Shown piece by piece: positions 50,396-63,399 of a DNA stretch of 64,000 bases. Numbering within the stretch: the first letter of the stretch is position 1; each line of letters begins with the position of its first letter. The position numbers and the translations under genes were made by a program. Location of the stretch: positions 66,856-130,855 of the forward strand of contig CM041198.1 of the NCBI GenBank assembly GCA_023078555.1, given 5' to 3'. This DNA is from Ulva prolifera. Lineage: Eukaryota; Chlorophyta; Ulvophyceae; Ulvales; Ulvaceae. A model generated the notes under the pieces. The model saw only the letters and a list, made by a program, of their open reading frames with translations, searched no databases and was not told the DNA's origin.

Positions 50396-52260
50396 CCTGG
50401 ACCCAGGCCGCACCCCCACACAGGTCGTTGAGGACGCTGCCCTAGCGGACCGGATAAACCGCAGCTGCCGCCTCGGCAACGTGGGCAAGGGCGCACGCAG
50501 CCTCGACGCCCTCAAGATGATGGAGATCGACGACGCTACCGTCCTTGAGCTCGAGGGGCTCCACCCACGCGCCCCCCCGCTGGCAGGCCGCCCCCAGCAG
50601 CCCTCCGTCGAGGGGACTGCACCAGCCCAGATCGGCGCCGAACAGTTCGAGGCAATCCTGCACTCCCTGAAGAGAGGAACTGCAGCAGGCCCCAGCGGAT
50701 GGACGTACGAGCACATCCGCATTGCAGGCCTGTACGATGAACGCACTGGTGAGATCTTGCGGAAGTGCATCAATCTCATGCAGGCGGGCAGGCTGCCACA
50801 CCTGGAGCACCTCCTGGCATCCCGCCTTGTCACCCTCAAGAAGCCGGCAGGAGGGGCGATGCCCATCGCGATCGGTGAAGTGTTTGTGCGCCTGGCAAGC
50901 ATCTATGCACTGGCGTGCGTGCCAGACGTCGGTGCCCTCCTCGCCCCGCTGTAGATCGGTGTGGGCATCCAGGGGGGAGCCGAGATCCCGGGCCATGCCC
51001 TGAGGCCGGAGTTTCAAAGCCAGGCACCGTCACGGTGTCCGCGGATCTGCAGAATGCCTTCAATGTGATGTCCCGGGAGGCAATGGAGGAGCAGCTCGCC
51101 GCATCGCTCCCGGAGCTTCTCCCATACTTCCGAACGGTGTATGGGCAGAGCAGCGCCCTCCTCGCCCGCCGCCCGGATGGCAGCTGCGTGGAGCTGCGCA
51201 GCGAGACAGGCGTGCGGCAGGGCGACCCCCTGGGGCCGCTCTTGTTCGCGCTCGCCTTCCTCCCCACCCTGAAAGAGGCGCAGCGGCTTGCCCCCAACGC
51301 CCTTGTCGCTTCCTGCCATGATGATATGTATGTGCAGGGCGATGCGGACAGTGTGGTGGCTACTACGAACGCGATCCTCACGCGCCATCCATGCAACCGC
51401 GCAAAAACCGTCGTGTACTGCACCGATCCGGAGAAAGCGCGCCATGTGGCAGCGCAGTTGCAGGCTACAGTCGCCAAGGACGGGATTGTGGTCTGCGGCA
51501 CGCCGCTCGGCACCGACGCCTTCATTGAAGCCCACGTGAAGCAGCGCTGCCAGCACACAACGGCGCTCATCGACAAGCTGATCGGGCTGCCACTGCCGGC
51601 GCAGCCGAAGTGGGCGGTCCTGTACTTCTGCCTCCAGCACAGCCTACCGGCCCGCAACCTCCCCCGTCCCCGCCGCGGTCGCGCCTGCCCTTTCCCATGG
51701 CGCCCAGGCGCCCCCTTCCCTCACGTATGCGGCCGTCCTCGCGTCCTCCTGTGCTGCCACAACGGCCGGCGCCGACGCCCCCGCTGGTGCGGCCGCCCCC
51801 CCCGCTGCGCAGGCGGTGCTGCGAGCGCCACAGCAGTCGGTCCAGGCACCAGCTGCCCCGTCGACGGCTGTGTCCCGGTCCCGCAGACCCGCGCAGCGGA
51901 GTGACATCCTGGCGTCCTTCCCGGGCGCGCCGGTCATCGGCGACGCGTGCGTCACCCACCCGCTGGCTTCCTCGAACGTCAGCGCCGCGGCGCTCCACAA
52001 CGGTGCCTCGGCAGAGGCCGCCGACCGGCGCAAACGCGAAATGTACGGCCGGGCCGGCGCGAGCACGTTCACGCTGGTCCCACTGTCGCATGAGACGCTG
52101 TTCCACTGTCGCATGAGACGTACGGACGGGTTGGCCTGGCCGCCTTTGCATTCCTCAACAGGCTTGCTGATGTGGCTGCAGGGTCTGGCGCGGCCTCTCG
52201 GCGGCGATTCCCCCCACGCAATGCGCGATCTCACAACGACGCTTTGTCGTGCAGTGGCGC
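50395..52260 (+). pseudogene. Broken reverse-transcriptase ORF
   Basis: Frame 1 (to 50954) has GTAAGPSGWTYEHIRIAG and RLASIYALACVPDVGALLAPL, the regions before the RT palm. It is stopped by TAG at 50952, most simply a CAG to TAG change. After IGVGIQGGAEIPGHALR a frameshift at about 51003-51030 leads to the palm motifs: VSADLQNAFNVMSREAM (motif A), RQGDPLGPLLFALAF (motif B) and CHDDMYVQGDA (motif C, the YxDD position with Tyr replaced). A further frameshift lies between about 51640 and 51900. It leads to the C-terminal block RSDILASFPGAPVIGDACVT and GASTFTLVPLSHETL, and another near 52140 precedes FLNRLADVAAGSGAAS. The copy is certainly inactive. Confidence 0.88.
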
Positions 52261-52810
52261 GCGTGTTGGGTTTTCTGGGCGTGGTGGGTGTTGCGTGCGT
52301 GGGTGTCTGGATGTTTGCTTCGTCTGCTTGCTTCTTTCGCGGTGCTGCCCGCCTTGCTGCCTTTGTCCTTGCAACACACATACAGACACACACCGTCCCA
52401 CACACACCCACACAGCACCCCACACCACAATGCCCGTCCTCGCACAACAGAGCCGCGCCCGACGAGGCGCCGCCCGAGGCCGCCTGTCCGGGCCGCCCGA
52501 CTGCTGGGGACCTCCCCAGCCCCAAACCCAACCCCATCCCACCCCCCGACCCACAGCGTACCCCTCCAGCCTGCCAGACCGCCACGCAGCCCAGCCGGCC
52601 TGCGTTGCATCGCACCAGGGACGATGCGGTGTCCAGGCCGTCCCCATGGGGAGTGCACTGTCCCCGCACATGCCATCGAAGTCATCTCGGGCGCCCGAGA
52701 GCCAGAGGCCATCGGTCGGTGGTGTCAAGCAGGCGGGGTCCCCGAGGGGCCCCTGTTTGTGGCCTGCGGTGCTACCTGCCTCGCTGGCTTTGTCCTTAAC
52801 CCACAAGCAC
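50395..52810 (+). mobile_element. Decayed non-LTR (LINE-like) retrotransposon
   Basis: GC-rich block with reverse-transcriptase coding (see the pseudogene entry). A G/T-rich non-coding tail follows that contains the tail signature GGTGCTRCC...GCCT...TTTGTCCTT twice (about 52341-52380 and 52769-52800). Two tails in one block suggest a second, truncated insertion or an internal duplication. The 5' end of the coding region (the expected endonuclease and any ORF1) is missing. No target-site duplication could be recognised. Base composition is much richer in GC than the surrounding genes. Confidence 0.85.
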
Positions 52811-52819
52811 TGGACCAAG

Positions 52820-54490
52820 CTGGCAGTCCTAGGTAGTGAACGCTTGTCTGGGCATTCTTGAGCTAAATCACCCAGATCTCGGTTCACAGGTTAAGCTAGT
52901 TCATGGTATTGCGGATCATCATGGGTGACACGGCGACTGCGGACCTCATGCTCGGCTGCCATTGCGGTCACTGAAGTCGGTACCAGCTGTGCCTGCTGCT
53001 GACGCTCTGTGAACTGAATGACTTGGTACTTCGCCATAAACTGATCACATACTGACAACTCCGGATCACCGGGACAATATGCCGAAGGGGTATACCACCA
53101 GGAACTCTTCTTCAGACACCTGCACACATCTGACTGCGCCTCCTGCTGTGCTCAGCGAGGCGGTCACAAATGGGTGTTCTGATTCCCTTTTAATGCGCGT
53201 AGAATTGAACCCTTGACGTCCCGAAGATAGTAGCTCAAATATCGTCAACAATTGCAACCCATTCAAATGTGAAAGAGTATCATGTAATTCCGCAAATCAC
53301 AGAGAGGCCTTGGAACTCTTGACATGGCTCGTCGTGTAATCACCTGTCTGGCGTTGCCCCGCGTCAACGTGTGCAGTGTCTTGTGTTAGTTCAAGTCAGC
53401 GTTTGACAGCCACACCGTCATGCTCGTACGTGAGGTCGTATTATCCACTCTGCATGCTAGCACTCAGGGGGCAGTTGAGCGGGGCGAGGTAGACCACAGC
53501 TTCTACACATGCGTCTGGGTATGTGACAAATCCAAGTTATGAAACAAGACGTTGCATGTGCACAACGCTGCGTATGATTGAACATGGCACATTGATCCCA
53601 ACACTATGTGACAGTCTAGCCGCCGTATCCACCTGTAGACAAAGAAGAATGCCACAAAGACAGCGGTGCATCTACCACCGGACTCTTCCAGGTTGTCGTA
53701 ATATCACGGCCTCTAGGTGCCTGAGCCTTGCTCATCGCAGTGTGCTAGCTGGTGCAGGCAGATGCTTATATCTAAGGCTGGCATGTACCGGTGCAGGTAC
53801 ATGTACCTGCAAGTTCTGTTTCATGCATGCCTGTATTGTCACCCATGAAGCATGTTATGCCGGTCCGTGATGTTCATGTGATACAGCATCAACCAGTGAA
53901 CTTTCTACCTCAGTACACCCATGCCCGCGGCCCACGCCCATGTCTGCTATGCATCCATCTGAGCCTGAATCGGTGCGTCAATAGCACTGATACGCCTGAT
54001 CATCATAATGATGGCTGGCGAATTGGGGCAGAGAATAATAACAGTATTGAAGCCTTTCGTTACATTCATCTAAAGAAGGACAGGTTCGGGGCAGTGCGCA
54101 CGGTGGTGAAACAAACAGCAGCTGTCCAATGGGTGCAATGTACTATGTACATTTTATGCATGCAAGGTAGGCATCGGTGGCGCAACCGTGTGACAGAGGG
54201 CTATGATGGACTCCCTCGGAGAAAAATCAACAGATAACATGTTCAAACTCGCTTTGAAGGGTACCAAGTAAAGTGTCATCGGGACTGGCGTTCTAATAGG
54301 TCATTTGGGGCATTGTATCAGCACATAAGACTGCGTCCATCCTCGTGATGTCGTTTACTTCTACATTACCCCCCCCCCCCCCCTGACTTGAGCTCTCATG
54401 TATCAGACCGTCTAGGGCCTACGAGCAATAGCCAAACACATGCCTAGCTCCCTTGGAACCAGCCTGGTTCAAGGCCTTGTAAGATCATGA
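52820..54490. other. Unassigned region, possible minus-strand exons
   Basis: On the minus strand, 53266-53120 (STRIKRESEHPFVTASLSTA) and 53127-52891 (SVCDQFMAKYQVIQFTERQQ, ending HDDPQYHELA then stop) look like exons of one unrecognised gene, but a frame change between them could not be explained by clear splice sites. On the + strand 53791-54237 is open but without motifs. A 15-nt C run lies at 54369-54383. Confidence 0.3.
54369..54383. repeat. 15-nt homopolymer C tract
   Basis: Uninterrupted C run on the + strand, about 120 bp beyond the MutS2 stop codon. Length is liable to sequencing error. Confidence 0.9.
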
Positions 54491-54500
54491 CAACGTAAAT

Positions 54501-57500
54501 CTAAAAGTACACAACGGTACATCCACCGTTCGACTGCTCTTCCAGCTCAAATCTTTTGACCAGTGGCTCGGTGCGGAGGAATCTGTGAATCTCCGATCGA
54601 AGTGCCCCGGTTCCAACACCATGGACTACATATACAACCCCTGAGCCTGATTTGCTTGACAATTCTTCCTCCATATGCATCAGAGCTATATTTGCCCTTT
54701 TCCCCCTGACGTCAATTGTGTTGGCACTCACTTGAACACCAACATGCTCTGCATATCCATCCATGCTTCTTTCCTAGCCACGCTAACACAATAATCATGC
54801 AAGCTGATCAACATGTTATGTTCTGCATCGCATGTAGTTGCATGAAGTATGTTTCATTAAGAGAAACATGAAACTTGCACATGACCTTCACTGAACAAAA
54901 AACAAGGTACAATCGTTGCAAGCCTGAAACGTTTGAAAATTTGCGATGCTGACCTGTAATGCTCTTGCCAGGTAGTGGCCCACCCGCTGGGCTTCCAATT
55001 CCTACAGTACGCTTTGTCTTCTTCCGAATTGTAGATGAATCCTGTCGCACACGGGGCGGATGCGAAGCTCGCCGCACATCACTGAGCTTTGCACTCACGA
55101 TCAAACCCCCCACATCAACTTGCACCTGGGTGTTGCCACGTACAACACTTGGAGCATCCAAAATGATTCCAGTAGCGCCGCCCATTTTCATCACCTGCAC
55201 AGTCCACAGTGGCCAAGTTCAAGTTGGAGGTGTTGCCACCTTGGTCGCACTGACGACTTGCAGCTAGTACCTGCGCTGACTGATTGACAGCTAGGCCCCA
55301 GTCTGCTGAGGCGGCAGTGGGTGAAATTACAAAAACTTAAGAGCTTGGCATGACAAGACTGGCCGTAGAATGTGAGCTCAATCAAAAGCTGTGTTCATTT
55401 TGTACTGGTGAGCAGCTTCTGCGCAAGTGCCAACAGGTATCGTGACGTCTATAGCAACTCAAAGACAATTCACTCCCCTGCTGCATTGGAGTTGATGCAC
55501 ACCAGAACTTCATCTCCCACCTTGGGCATCCAGCTATTGCCGCTTTCACTGGCAACAGGGCTCTCAAATGACAACGGAGGTAGCAGCAGCTCAGCAGACG
55601 CGCCCATTTGGAGACCTAGCAATCGCCTCTGTGCGTCTTCCACCTGTGGAAGCTTTGCACGCACCTCTTCTAGGCGTTGAAGGCCCTCAGCTGGCGTCAG
55701 ATCCCCCTGCGAAACCTTGTCTTCGAGGCGATGTAGCCGGCGTGCTTCCTTGTTGGCTTCCGCGGTCGCATGCTTGGTTTTATCTCGCAGTAGTTTGGAT
55801 TGTATTGTAGCGGTTTGCAGCTTCTCCTCCAGGATACCTACACGTGTCTCTATATCCACCTGTAGCTGTGCTGACTCTGCCCGCACCTGCACTCCTACTT
55901 CAATCTGCTTCTGCACAATTCATGCCTGTGACAACTCAAGGCTACGATTTCCAGGCCCCGGGCCTTGCAGCTTTGATGCGTAACTTATCCTGGCAACACA
56001 GAAGTAAGAATATGGCATGGGTGTTGCCGAGAAGCATGTCCACACTTGTTGTCACCAAGTCAAAGGTGCTACAAACGGTTTGACACGCTGTGACATTGCG
56101 GTGTAATAAGATGAATCTGGTGCAAAAGCAAATGCATCATGCACATGTAAGCCCAAACCGCAAACACATAGCTTGTGCTGAAGGCTGTTCCTACCGTCCG
56201 GACTACTTTCAGAACAAAGATAGGGGCGGCACCGTGATTTCTGCAGCAACATGGGAGGCTTTAGATTTTGACCGAGTTGTTTTTGAAAGCCGGTCTACCC
56301 ACTCTTGCCCACGTTTGAGAATCTCACGGTCAAAGCCTAGCTGCTGTGCGACTGCCAGCGCATTTGAAGACCCTTGACTTCCCCAAGAAAGTCGATAAGT
56401 TGGTTTCAAAGTTTCCACATCGAACGCAACAGCAGCATTTAAAAACTTTGGATTCTGAGTAGCTTCGTCCTTGATCTCTGTGTAGTGAGTCGTCATGAAA
56501 GTGAGTGCTGCCTACATGGAAACACAAATCGGAGGAATCATTGTGCAGCTGATTCGTAGGCCCACATTGTAGTCCTTCAGCACTGCAGTTCATCAATGGC
56601 AGGAAGAAACGCTTGCATTCAAGTTGCAGTAATGCTGCAAAAGTGCGAGAAGTAAGAGCGCACGCTGTATGAGAGGCGCCGCAGCACAGCAATAGCTAAC
56701 GCAGCCCCTTCCGAAGGATCAGTGCCAGACCCAAGTTCATCAAGAAGCACAAGGCTACCAGGTCCACAGGCTTGCACAATGGCATTGACCTGTGTCATAT
56801 GGCCTGAAAATGTCGACAAGCTCTGCTGCAGCGATTGGCTGTCCCCCAGATCTGCCAGTATGCCATCAAACACAGGCACCTGCACGATATACTCCTTGTG
56901 TGCTGCAGTATGAAGCGGTGGTGGCCGGGGCCTCTGCCATGGAGATAGCCTTGCTTGTATGGGCGCACACCAGCGGAGGAAGCACTTGCTCATTGGCTCC
57001 AGCGGGACGCATGCTTGGGTCACAATGCAACCACATACCAGCCTGTGCCATGAGGACACTAACACCCTGCATACCAACATCCTCTGCTCGATGTAGCCTT
57101 CAATGCTGTTGTGATCGCCTAGCATGCAGGCTCCAGCTCATGGCGTGGCTGTTCAGGTAAGGCACATAGCCAATCCAAGAGATAGCTGCTGGTGATCGGA
57201 GTAGTATACATAGACAATGGACGTCCAGAATGTTGGACAATGCGCGTGTACAGGCAATATGTTGATGTTCGGCCGGAAGGTGCCTATAGACATGAGGATA
57301 CAGAGGTGTGATGAGGCCTAACCAGCGCTTTCAAACAACTCGTTTTCCCTCCAGTGTTTGCCCCCGTCAAAGCCACAACTTGGACTCCTTCAGGAACCGT
57401 GAGATCCAGTGGCTCTGGCCAAGAGGCAGGCGCTGTCTCTGATTCGCGCTGCTCCACCTGATTGCCGTGGCCATGTTGATTTGAAATGCATGTGCCAGTG

Positions 57501-59396
57501 GACGCCGTCATCAGTGTATCATCCTGTATTAGTGGGTCCGGAAGATCTGGCAAACATGGCTGTAGCAGCAATGGATGCCTTATGCCTGCAAGGTCTATCA
57601 TGCTGGCCTGGGTACCTCTAGACACTAGCACTGGCGGCATGCCGCGTATCCACCTACATCATCAGATTCTCTCAGAACGCCTTTTTGCCATAAACCATCA
57701 CGATGTGTTTTCCTTCCATGCTCATTCACAGACACTCATCATTGGCCTGTCATGAGAAGCTTTTCAATGGAACAAGCGCAAGGATAACACTGCCCATTGA
57801 AGAGCGCAAGGATGACAACGCTACAATCTGTCCATAGAAAAGAAGCATAGGCGTGATTGCTGGTGTATCCGGAGGCTGCGCAACGCCATGACACAATTGT
57901 CTAGAATACAGCAAAGATGAGAAATGAACAGCATCAGATTGTCTGCAAACACAGCGTGCACACTTCGCATGTCTTGCACGAGCTGTGGCCAAGTCGATCC
58001 GTGTCACCGCCTCTAAGGCTGCATACAGCACGGCAGCATTCTCCACTAGCATGTGTGTAAGACCTGTCAACACCGCAAGCTCTTCTGCTTCCTCTTCTGC
58101 CTGCAATTCTGATGCCGCATTGTTGAGCTCGATGACAGGTTTTGGTTCCATGTACAGAGTAGATCCCGTTTGTGATGTCGCCAGTGTGATGCTACCTTTT
58201 GGAAGATTCTGCACGCACCACAGTGCAGATCAAGTGGCACAAGGCAGGCTGATGAGTGAAGCAGTCATGTTGATGTTGCCCGATCGGTATAAGGATATGT
58301 GTTTGTCACCAACCCTGGAGTGCCACCGCATCAATATAGCACATCAACAGCAGTGCAAAAGCCATGTGATGCCATTGACATTATAGCTTGACAAATAGAC
58401 ATATTTAAATGCCTGTCTGCATGGCATTTCAGCGTCCTCTGCAATGATCGCAGGAGGAACGCACCCCTGACTGACCCCGCCTTACTGAACAACAAAGGCG
58501 GTCTCGCCGCATCACCGGAGCTTTGAGATCTGAAGCACCTCGCTGGTGCAGAAGCCTACAGTAACCATCAATTTTTCGTTGCAGTTGCACCTTATTCAAT
58601 GTCTTGGCTTGTCGGATTGTCGACAGGTTTGCACTGCTGCAGTCGCGGACCATGGCCGTCTGGGCATCGATTGCATGCTGTAGAGTCTCTAGCACAGCCT
58701 GCAGTCCCTCTGAAATTTGCTGAGCGTGTGTTCTAAGAGCAGGGCATTCTTTGTTGAGCACTTGTGCACGCACGCACAGCATGCATTCGATTGTAGTAGA
58801 CGCAATCGCCAGCTGCGTGGCTTGCAACACAACCCGCTGATCATGTACACCAGGCGCTGAATCTTTTCTGCTCAGCTGCAGTAGTGCCCGAATGTCAAGT
58901 AAGCCAGCAAGGTTGAGGTCGAGCGCCTGAGCTTCTACCGTTTCTTTTTGTAGGTTCTGACAATCAGATATCGATGTATAGATTGGAATGAGACAGTTCA
59001 GGCAGTTGGAGGCGCCTATGGTGGTCTGGCAAAAGCTCGCCAGCTGCCTGCAGCATTCATACCGAATTTGCAGCACGACCATTGACTTGCAGCACGACCA
59101 TTGACGCAGGGGCTACCGCAGATACAACACTTCGCATGAAACCGGCCTCACCTGCATATTGATGGCCATTCCAGGACATCTAGACTTGCATCTACAGCAA
59201 CTCTTCCTTGGTTGCCATCAGGGTCACGACTACACTCTGCGAGCGCAATGGATGCACAGGCGGTAAGGGATGGGGCATCCCTGCGCGAGACAAGCCTGAT
59301 GCAGCAAGACCAGCCAGAAGACGAAAAGGCTGATCTACCCGCATAACCCACCTGCCCCAGTTGCCGCGCTGGCTGCAGCTGTCGCGCACGCTGCAT
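54501..59396 (-). CDS. MUTS2: MutS2-family ATPase with Smr nuclease domain
   Basis: MutS-like protein without the mismatch-binding domain. The family suppresses homologous recombination or rescues stalled ribosomes, and plant forms are mostly organellar. Firm 5' exons are 59396-59152, 59047-58486, from 58208, and from 57653. Later coding lies near 57070-57010, 56920-56660, 56510-56210, 55915-55470, 55200-54960 and 54760-54501. An Arg/Ala/Ser-rich N-terminus looks like a plastid or mitochondrial targeting peptide, followed by [15 protein letters not shown]. The clamp has [17 protein letters not shown]. Walker A is [13 protein letters not shown]. The [21 protein letters not shown] and [17 protein letters not shown] (Walker B) blocks and [11 protein letters not shown] are intact. 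A coiled coil, a KOW-like segment and a C-terminal Smr domain ([24 protein letters not shown]) follow. Intron 1 holds an exact 19-bp tandem repeat. Confidence 0.95.
59068..59105. repeat. Exact 19-bp tandem duplication in MutS2 intron 1
   Basis: Copies at 59068-59086 and 59087-59105 are identical. They lie between the donor at 59151 and the acceptor at 59048 of the first MutS2 intron, very close to the acceptor side. Confidence 0.92.
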
Positions 59397-59920
59397 GTGG
59401 AAACCCACGGCGCTCTGAAGCGTCGCCGACGCCGATCAAACTCACGACCAGCTTCACGGTCTCTACATCACTAGAGCATTGTGCACAGCAGCATATTCTC
59501 ACACTTGCTCATTTAGATTCAGTACTTCCCCATTGCCATCGCATTCCCGCAGCGCGCTGCAGAGCGGAGACAGCTTGAGATGATGAGATGTACGCGCGCG
59601 GACCGGTTGTGATTGTGACCCCCAAGCTTGGAAAAGGTGGCAATGCATGACGGGTGCAGCTGCACGTACAATGCTCCAAACTCCGTGCAATTCGTACAGC
59701 ACCATTCTTGGGCATCGCGCAAACCCCCTGCCTGTGTAGATGCCACAAATCACGATAGCTGCCGTGTGTAGGCAGCAACATAATTGTGATCGTTCCGAAC
59801 TGTGTAAGCCTTAGTCATACTCTGGACACGCCCCGAATTGTATCGTTTGGCTTTGTTTAGATGGCTGAGAGGGTACGGTAAAACGCTTTCTATTAGTCCA
59901 TATAGCCTGTCTCAGCTATC
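59397..59920. promoter_or_regulatory. Shared upstream region of MutS2 and the receptor-like kinase
   Basis: About 524 bp separate the divergent start codons, so both promoters and leaders lie here. Overlapping short minus-strand frames (59499-59781) are not supported as genes. No specific element is identified. Confidence 0.4.
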
Positions 59921-62900
59921 ATGCGCTCAATGAAGCGGTCGCTAGTTACAGCCTTACTGTTTCTCGCGGTCTGTTTTCACGCAGCTCGATCTCAGGATGT
60001 CCGAGAACTGCGATCAGATCAAGCATCAGCTGTACAATCCAACTCTGCATCTGGTGTGACAGTTGCAAGCGAGGATGCGTTTCAATCGTTGGATACTGTA
60101 GACACCAGCCGTTACCAAAGGGAAGACTCACAGACAGGAAAATTAATCTTTGTCGAGGAAGACTGGATCGACAGCATTAAGCTCACGATCTTCTTCCCCC
60201 GTGGTGGGGCTGAAACGGTTACCCTGGAGTCGGACGGCTTCACACAGCTGGTTGACTCCAGAGAAGTTGACGACGGTAGACTTAGGGACTGTACTCCTCC
60301 CATACCCGGAGAATCGACACAGTGCTTAATTGACGATGACTGGATTCTGGTGGTTGCGACCGTGGACGTTTCTGTGTGTTCGAAGACGTGGGACCTGGTG
60401 CTACGCGGTGCGAGAACACACTCATTGCAATTTGTGATGTAGCCTGCCTTGTATTAGTATGGAACATTGGTATACTGTAGTGCACTGTGATACAGGGGAT
60501 GCCTCAGCCTCGGCCACTGTTTCAATTGGAGAGATTACAGTCTATGGCCCGAATGATGGGTGTGATGAAGATGACAGCGGATTGTCCGCGGGAATCTTAG
60601 GAGGAATTGGTGCAGGAGCAGCTGTCATACTGATGCTCCTCCTATGCATTTGCTGCTGGTGCATACGCCGTAAAAAGCAAAAACATGCTTCGCCCCAAAG
60701 CAGTGCATGGCAGGCGCATGAAGACAATGGCCGTGGGCAGCAACATGAGTCCCTCATTGCTGCCGGTAGTCCTAGTATGCAACAAGTCCATGAACGTCAT
60801 CAGCCCAGACCTCAACCGGCGATATCTCCGATTGTTCAGCCACTGCCGTACCAGGACCCTAATCACACAAATGAGATGTCCAAGGTCTCGTCTGTGCCAG
60901 AGGCTGTGAAATACAGTAGCAATGTTACGTCCACTGCACCATCCATATCACAACGTGACTCCAATCAAGTGGTGAGCATGTCTACTGCCAGTGGCAAGCG
61001 GTATACTCAGGCCAATGCTGGGCTAGATCAGCCACAGCCCCAGCATGTTGTCCATGGTTCACATGCAGACATGGGTGCAAGTGAAGACGAAGAGCTCGAG
61101 GGGGATCCAGGTCCAGGCCCGACGATGTATGATGGTAAGTTCATCTTGTAATTGATGGATGCATGCATGAGACTCTGCCTCGGCAACATGGCATGATCCT
61201 GTACTCACAGGCTCTCTTTTTTATGTGAAGCCGATGCGCATCTTCATATTTCGTAGCAGTGGCATTGCTGACTGTCACTCAGAAACTTGAATGCTGCCAT
61301 CAGTATGTCATGGTCACGCTGGTGCCGTGCAGCGACAGATCAAGAGGAGCCAATTGATCCGCAACAGAATGCAATGCTGAAGGACATACACTTGCAGCAA
61401 GCAGCTGGAATCACCGAAATGATTCAGGGTGTAAAGGAAAATCTGATGAATCAGCAGACCTTGAAGCATAAGGGAGGCGATGATGGTGGCCTGGAGATCT
61501 TCAACAAAATTGGTGGTGGCGGATTTGGTGAGGTCTTCAAAGGCAAGTATCGAGAGGTGTGCCGCATAGACCTTCTCTTCAATGTTTGTATCTTGACTCA
61601 TCCTGTTAGCCGAGTTTGGTGCTGATGTGCCTTGTGCTGATATGTCATGCTCAGCTGCGTGTGACGTGCCGTTCCTGCTTGACCCTGCCTTGGCCCTGAT
61701 TCCTGCTGTGCGGGTCTGTATGTCTGCTTGTTTCAGCCTTTGGGTGAGGCATTACTTCGCAGGTTGCGTTGCTGTACGTAGAAATATACGCGATCGGTGA
61801 TCCAATTGTTCTGCTCAAGGGTCATGCTTTGTGAGTCTCTATTGTGTCATCAAGGCTGATCATCAGGCACACGTTTCTGCAGAAAGAGGTGGCTGTCAAG
61901 ATCATGAAAATCAAGCCAGGGGCCAGGCAGGAATCTTTGACTGAGCTGCCGTACACTGAAGCTGCCATTGCTGGAATTTGCATCCACCAAAACATTGTTC
62001 AGACGATGTACTCAGATCTTCTCCCAGTTCTTGATGCCCAGCAACCAAATGAACAGGGCGGCTCATTCTGGTCGCGCACCCGCACTGACGGTGGCCCTTC
62101 ACAGCGCGGTGTTTCGCGTGGTGACAGTCGTGTGAAGGAATGGCAAGTCCGCATGGTCATGGAGATCTGTGATCTGGGTATGTTCGTGCTGCACATTGTT
62201 CGCATGTATCAAGGCATGTGTATCAAGTCAACAATCGGGTTGCCCCGGCACACACAATAGTGCATTGACTTGTGGATGCATTGCCTGCCACCACATCAAA
62301 CATAGTGTAGCGTTGCAATGGCCAGATATCTATCTTGCCTTGAGCTTCTCGATAGCTTTCTACTCACCGCCGCCTCATCATGGCCGACGCCTCTGTGGTG
62401 CAGGTTCTGTGCGAGATTGGGTATCACCAGCTGCTGGGCAAAAATATGGAGCGCTTTACTCTGCATTGCCCAATAAAGCAGGCACCAAGGGCTGTGGAAG
62501 CCGCACCCTATGTGCTCTGCTCACATCACTTGATGTGGCAAATGGCATGAAGCTGCTGCACAAGTACAAGATTCTCCACAGTGATCTGAAACCGCACAAT
62601 GTCCTTTTGTGCTCCAGCCACACGGTGTGACAATTCAAGTCTTGACGTCATGCCTTGCGTCATCTCTCACTGCAGACCAAAGTGTTAATGTATACTTGAT
62701 GCACAAAGCATTGACTGATGAAAACATTTTCACTGTTCCCTTTTGTTTTGCAGGACCCGCGCGGGTTTATAGCCAAACTGAGTGACTTTGGCTTGTCAAT
62801 GAAGATGGCAGCACACGATGGCCAGGTACCAGGAATTAAGTATGGAACTGTTCAGTATCTGGCTCCAGAGGTTCTGAACACGCACATCATGACAAAGAAA

Positions 62901-63390
62901 GCAGATGTGTATTCATTCGGCATCATCATGTGGGAAGTGTGGCATAGCCGACTGTTTGCAGAATTTTACAACAACGAAAAGCGCAAGCGCAAGCAGTGCG
63001 ATTTCTTCTTGCCATGCATCTGTGTATGCACTGCAACACAGTTTTGAACGGGTACACACCGGTACACCCATTGCACATACCACATTCGCGGCTTTTACAC
63101 TCATGTTTTGCCTTGTGAATGCTGTTGGCGAGTCGTCTAAAGCTGATCGTATATCTTAATGCGTCCGCCGCATTCGCAGGGCTGGCCAGTCCATGGAAGA
63201 CTATCGGCCTATGGTGAGCTCCAAATGTCCCAGGACATATGTTCATCTGATGACTCAGTGCCTTGATCGCAACCCAGATAAACGACCAGATTTCTTGGGA
63301 GGTCAGGTCAACATTGTGGTGGAGCTGGAACGCTTGATCTATGAGGAGTATGCCAAGATGGCTGCCAGTGCTGCTGCACAGGTGCAGTAA
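59921..63390 (+). CDS. Receptor-like transmembrane protein kinase (TKL-type)
   Basis: Seven exons, fully phased (59921-60407, 60481-61134, 61333-61556, 61883-62177, 62404-62624, 62754-62995, 63180-63390), give 777 residues. A signal peptide (KRSLVTALLFLAVCFHAARS, about 5-24) precedes a Cys-poor, beta-rich, acidic ectodomain of about 170 residues with no recognised fold. A transmembrane helix (GILGGIGAGAAVILMLLLCI, about 200-222) is followed by a basic stop-transfer (RRKKQK). A disordered juxtamembrane stretch of about 210 residues rich in Gln/Ser/Pro follows, then the kinase domain. The kinase has a Gly loop (441-446), lysine in VAVK (461), catalytic loop HSDLKPHN (612 on), DFG (638-640) and APE (664-666). 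The Arg of the HRD motif is Ser, so it is a non-RD kinase. Catalytic Asp, Lys and Asn are all present, so activity is expected. The ligand is unknown. Confidence 0.92.
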
Positions 63391-63399
63391 TGTGCCAAG

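Noticed and set aside
51567..52887. Minus-strand frames of up to 341 codons
   Set aside because: They lie antisense to the GC-rich retroelement and its tail; GC-rich DNA has few stop codons by chance.
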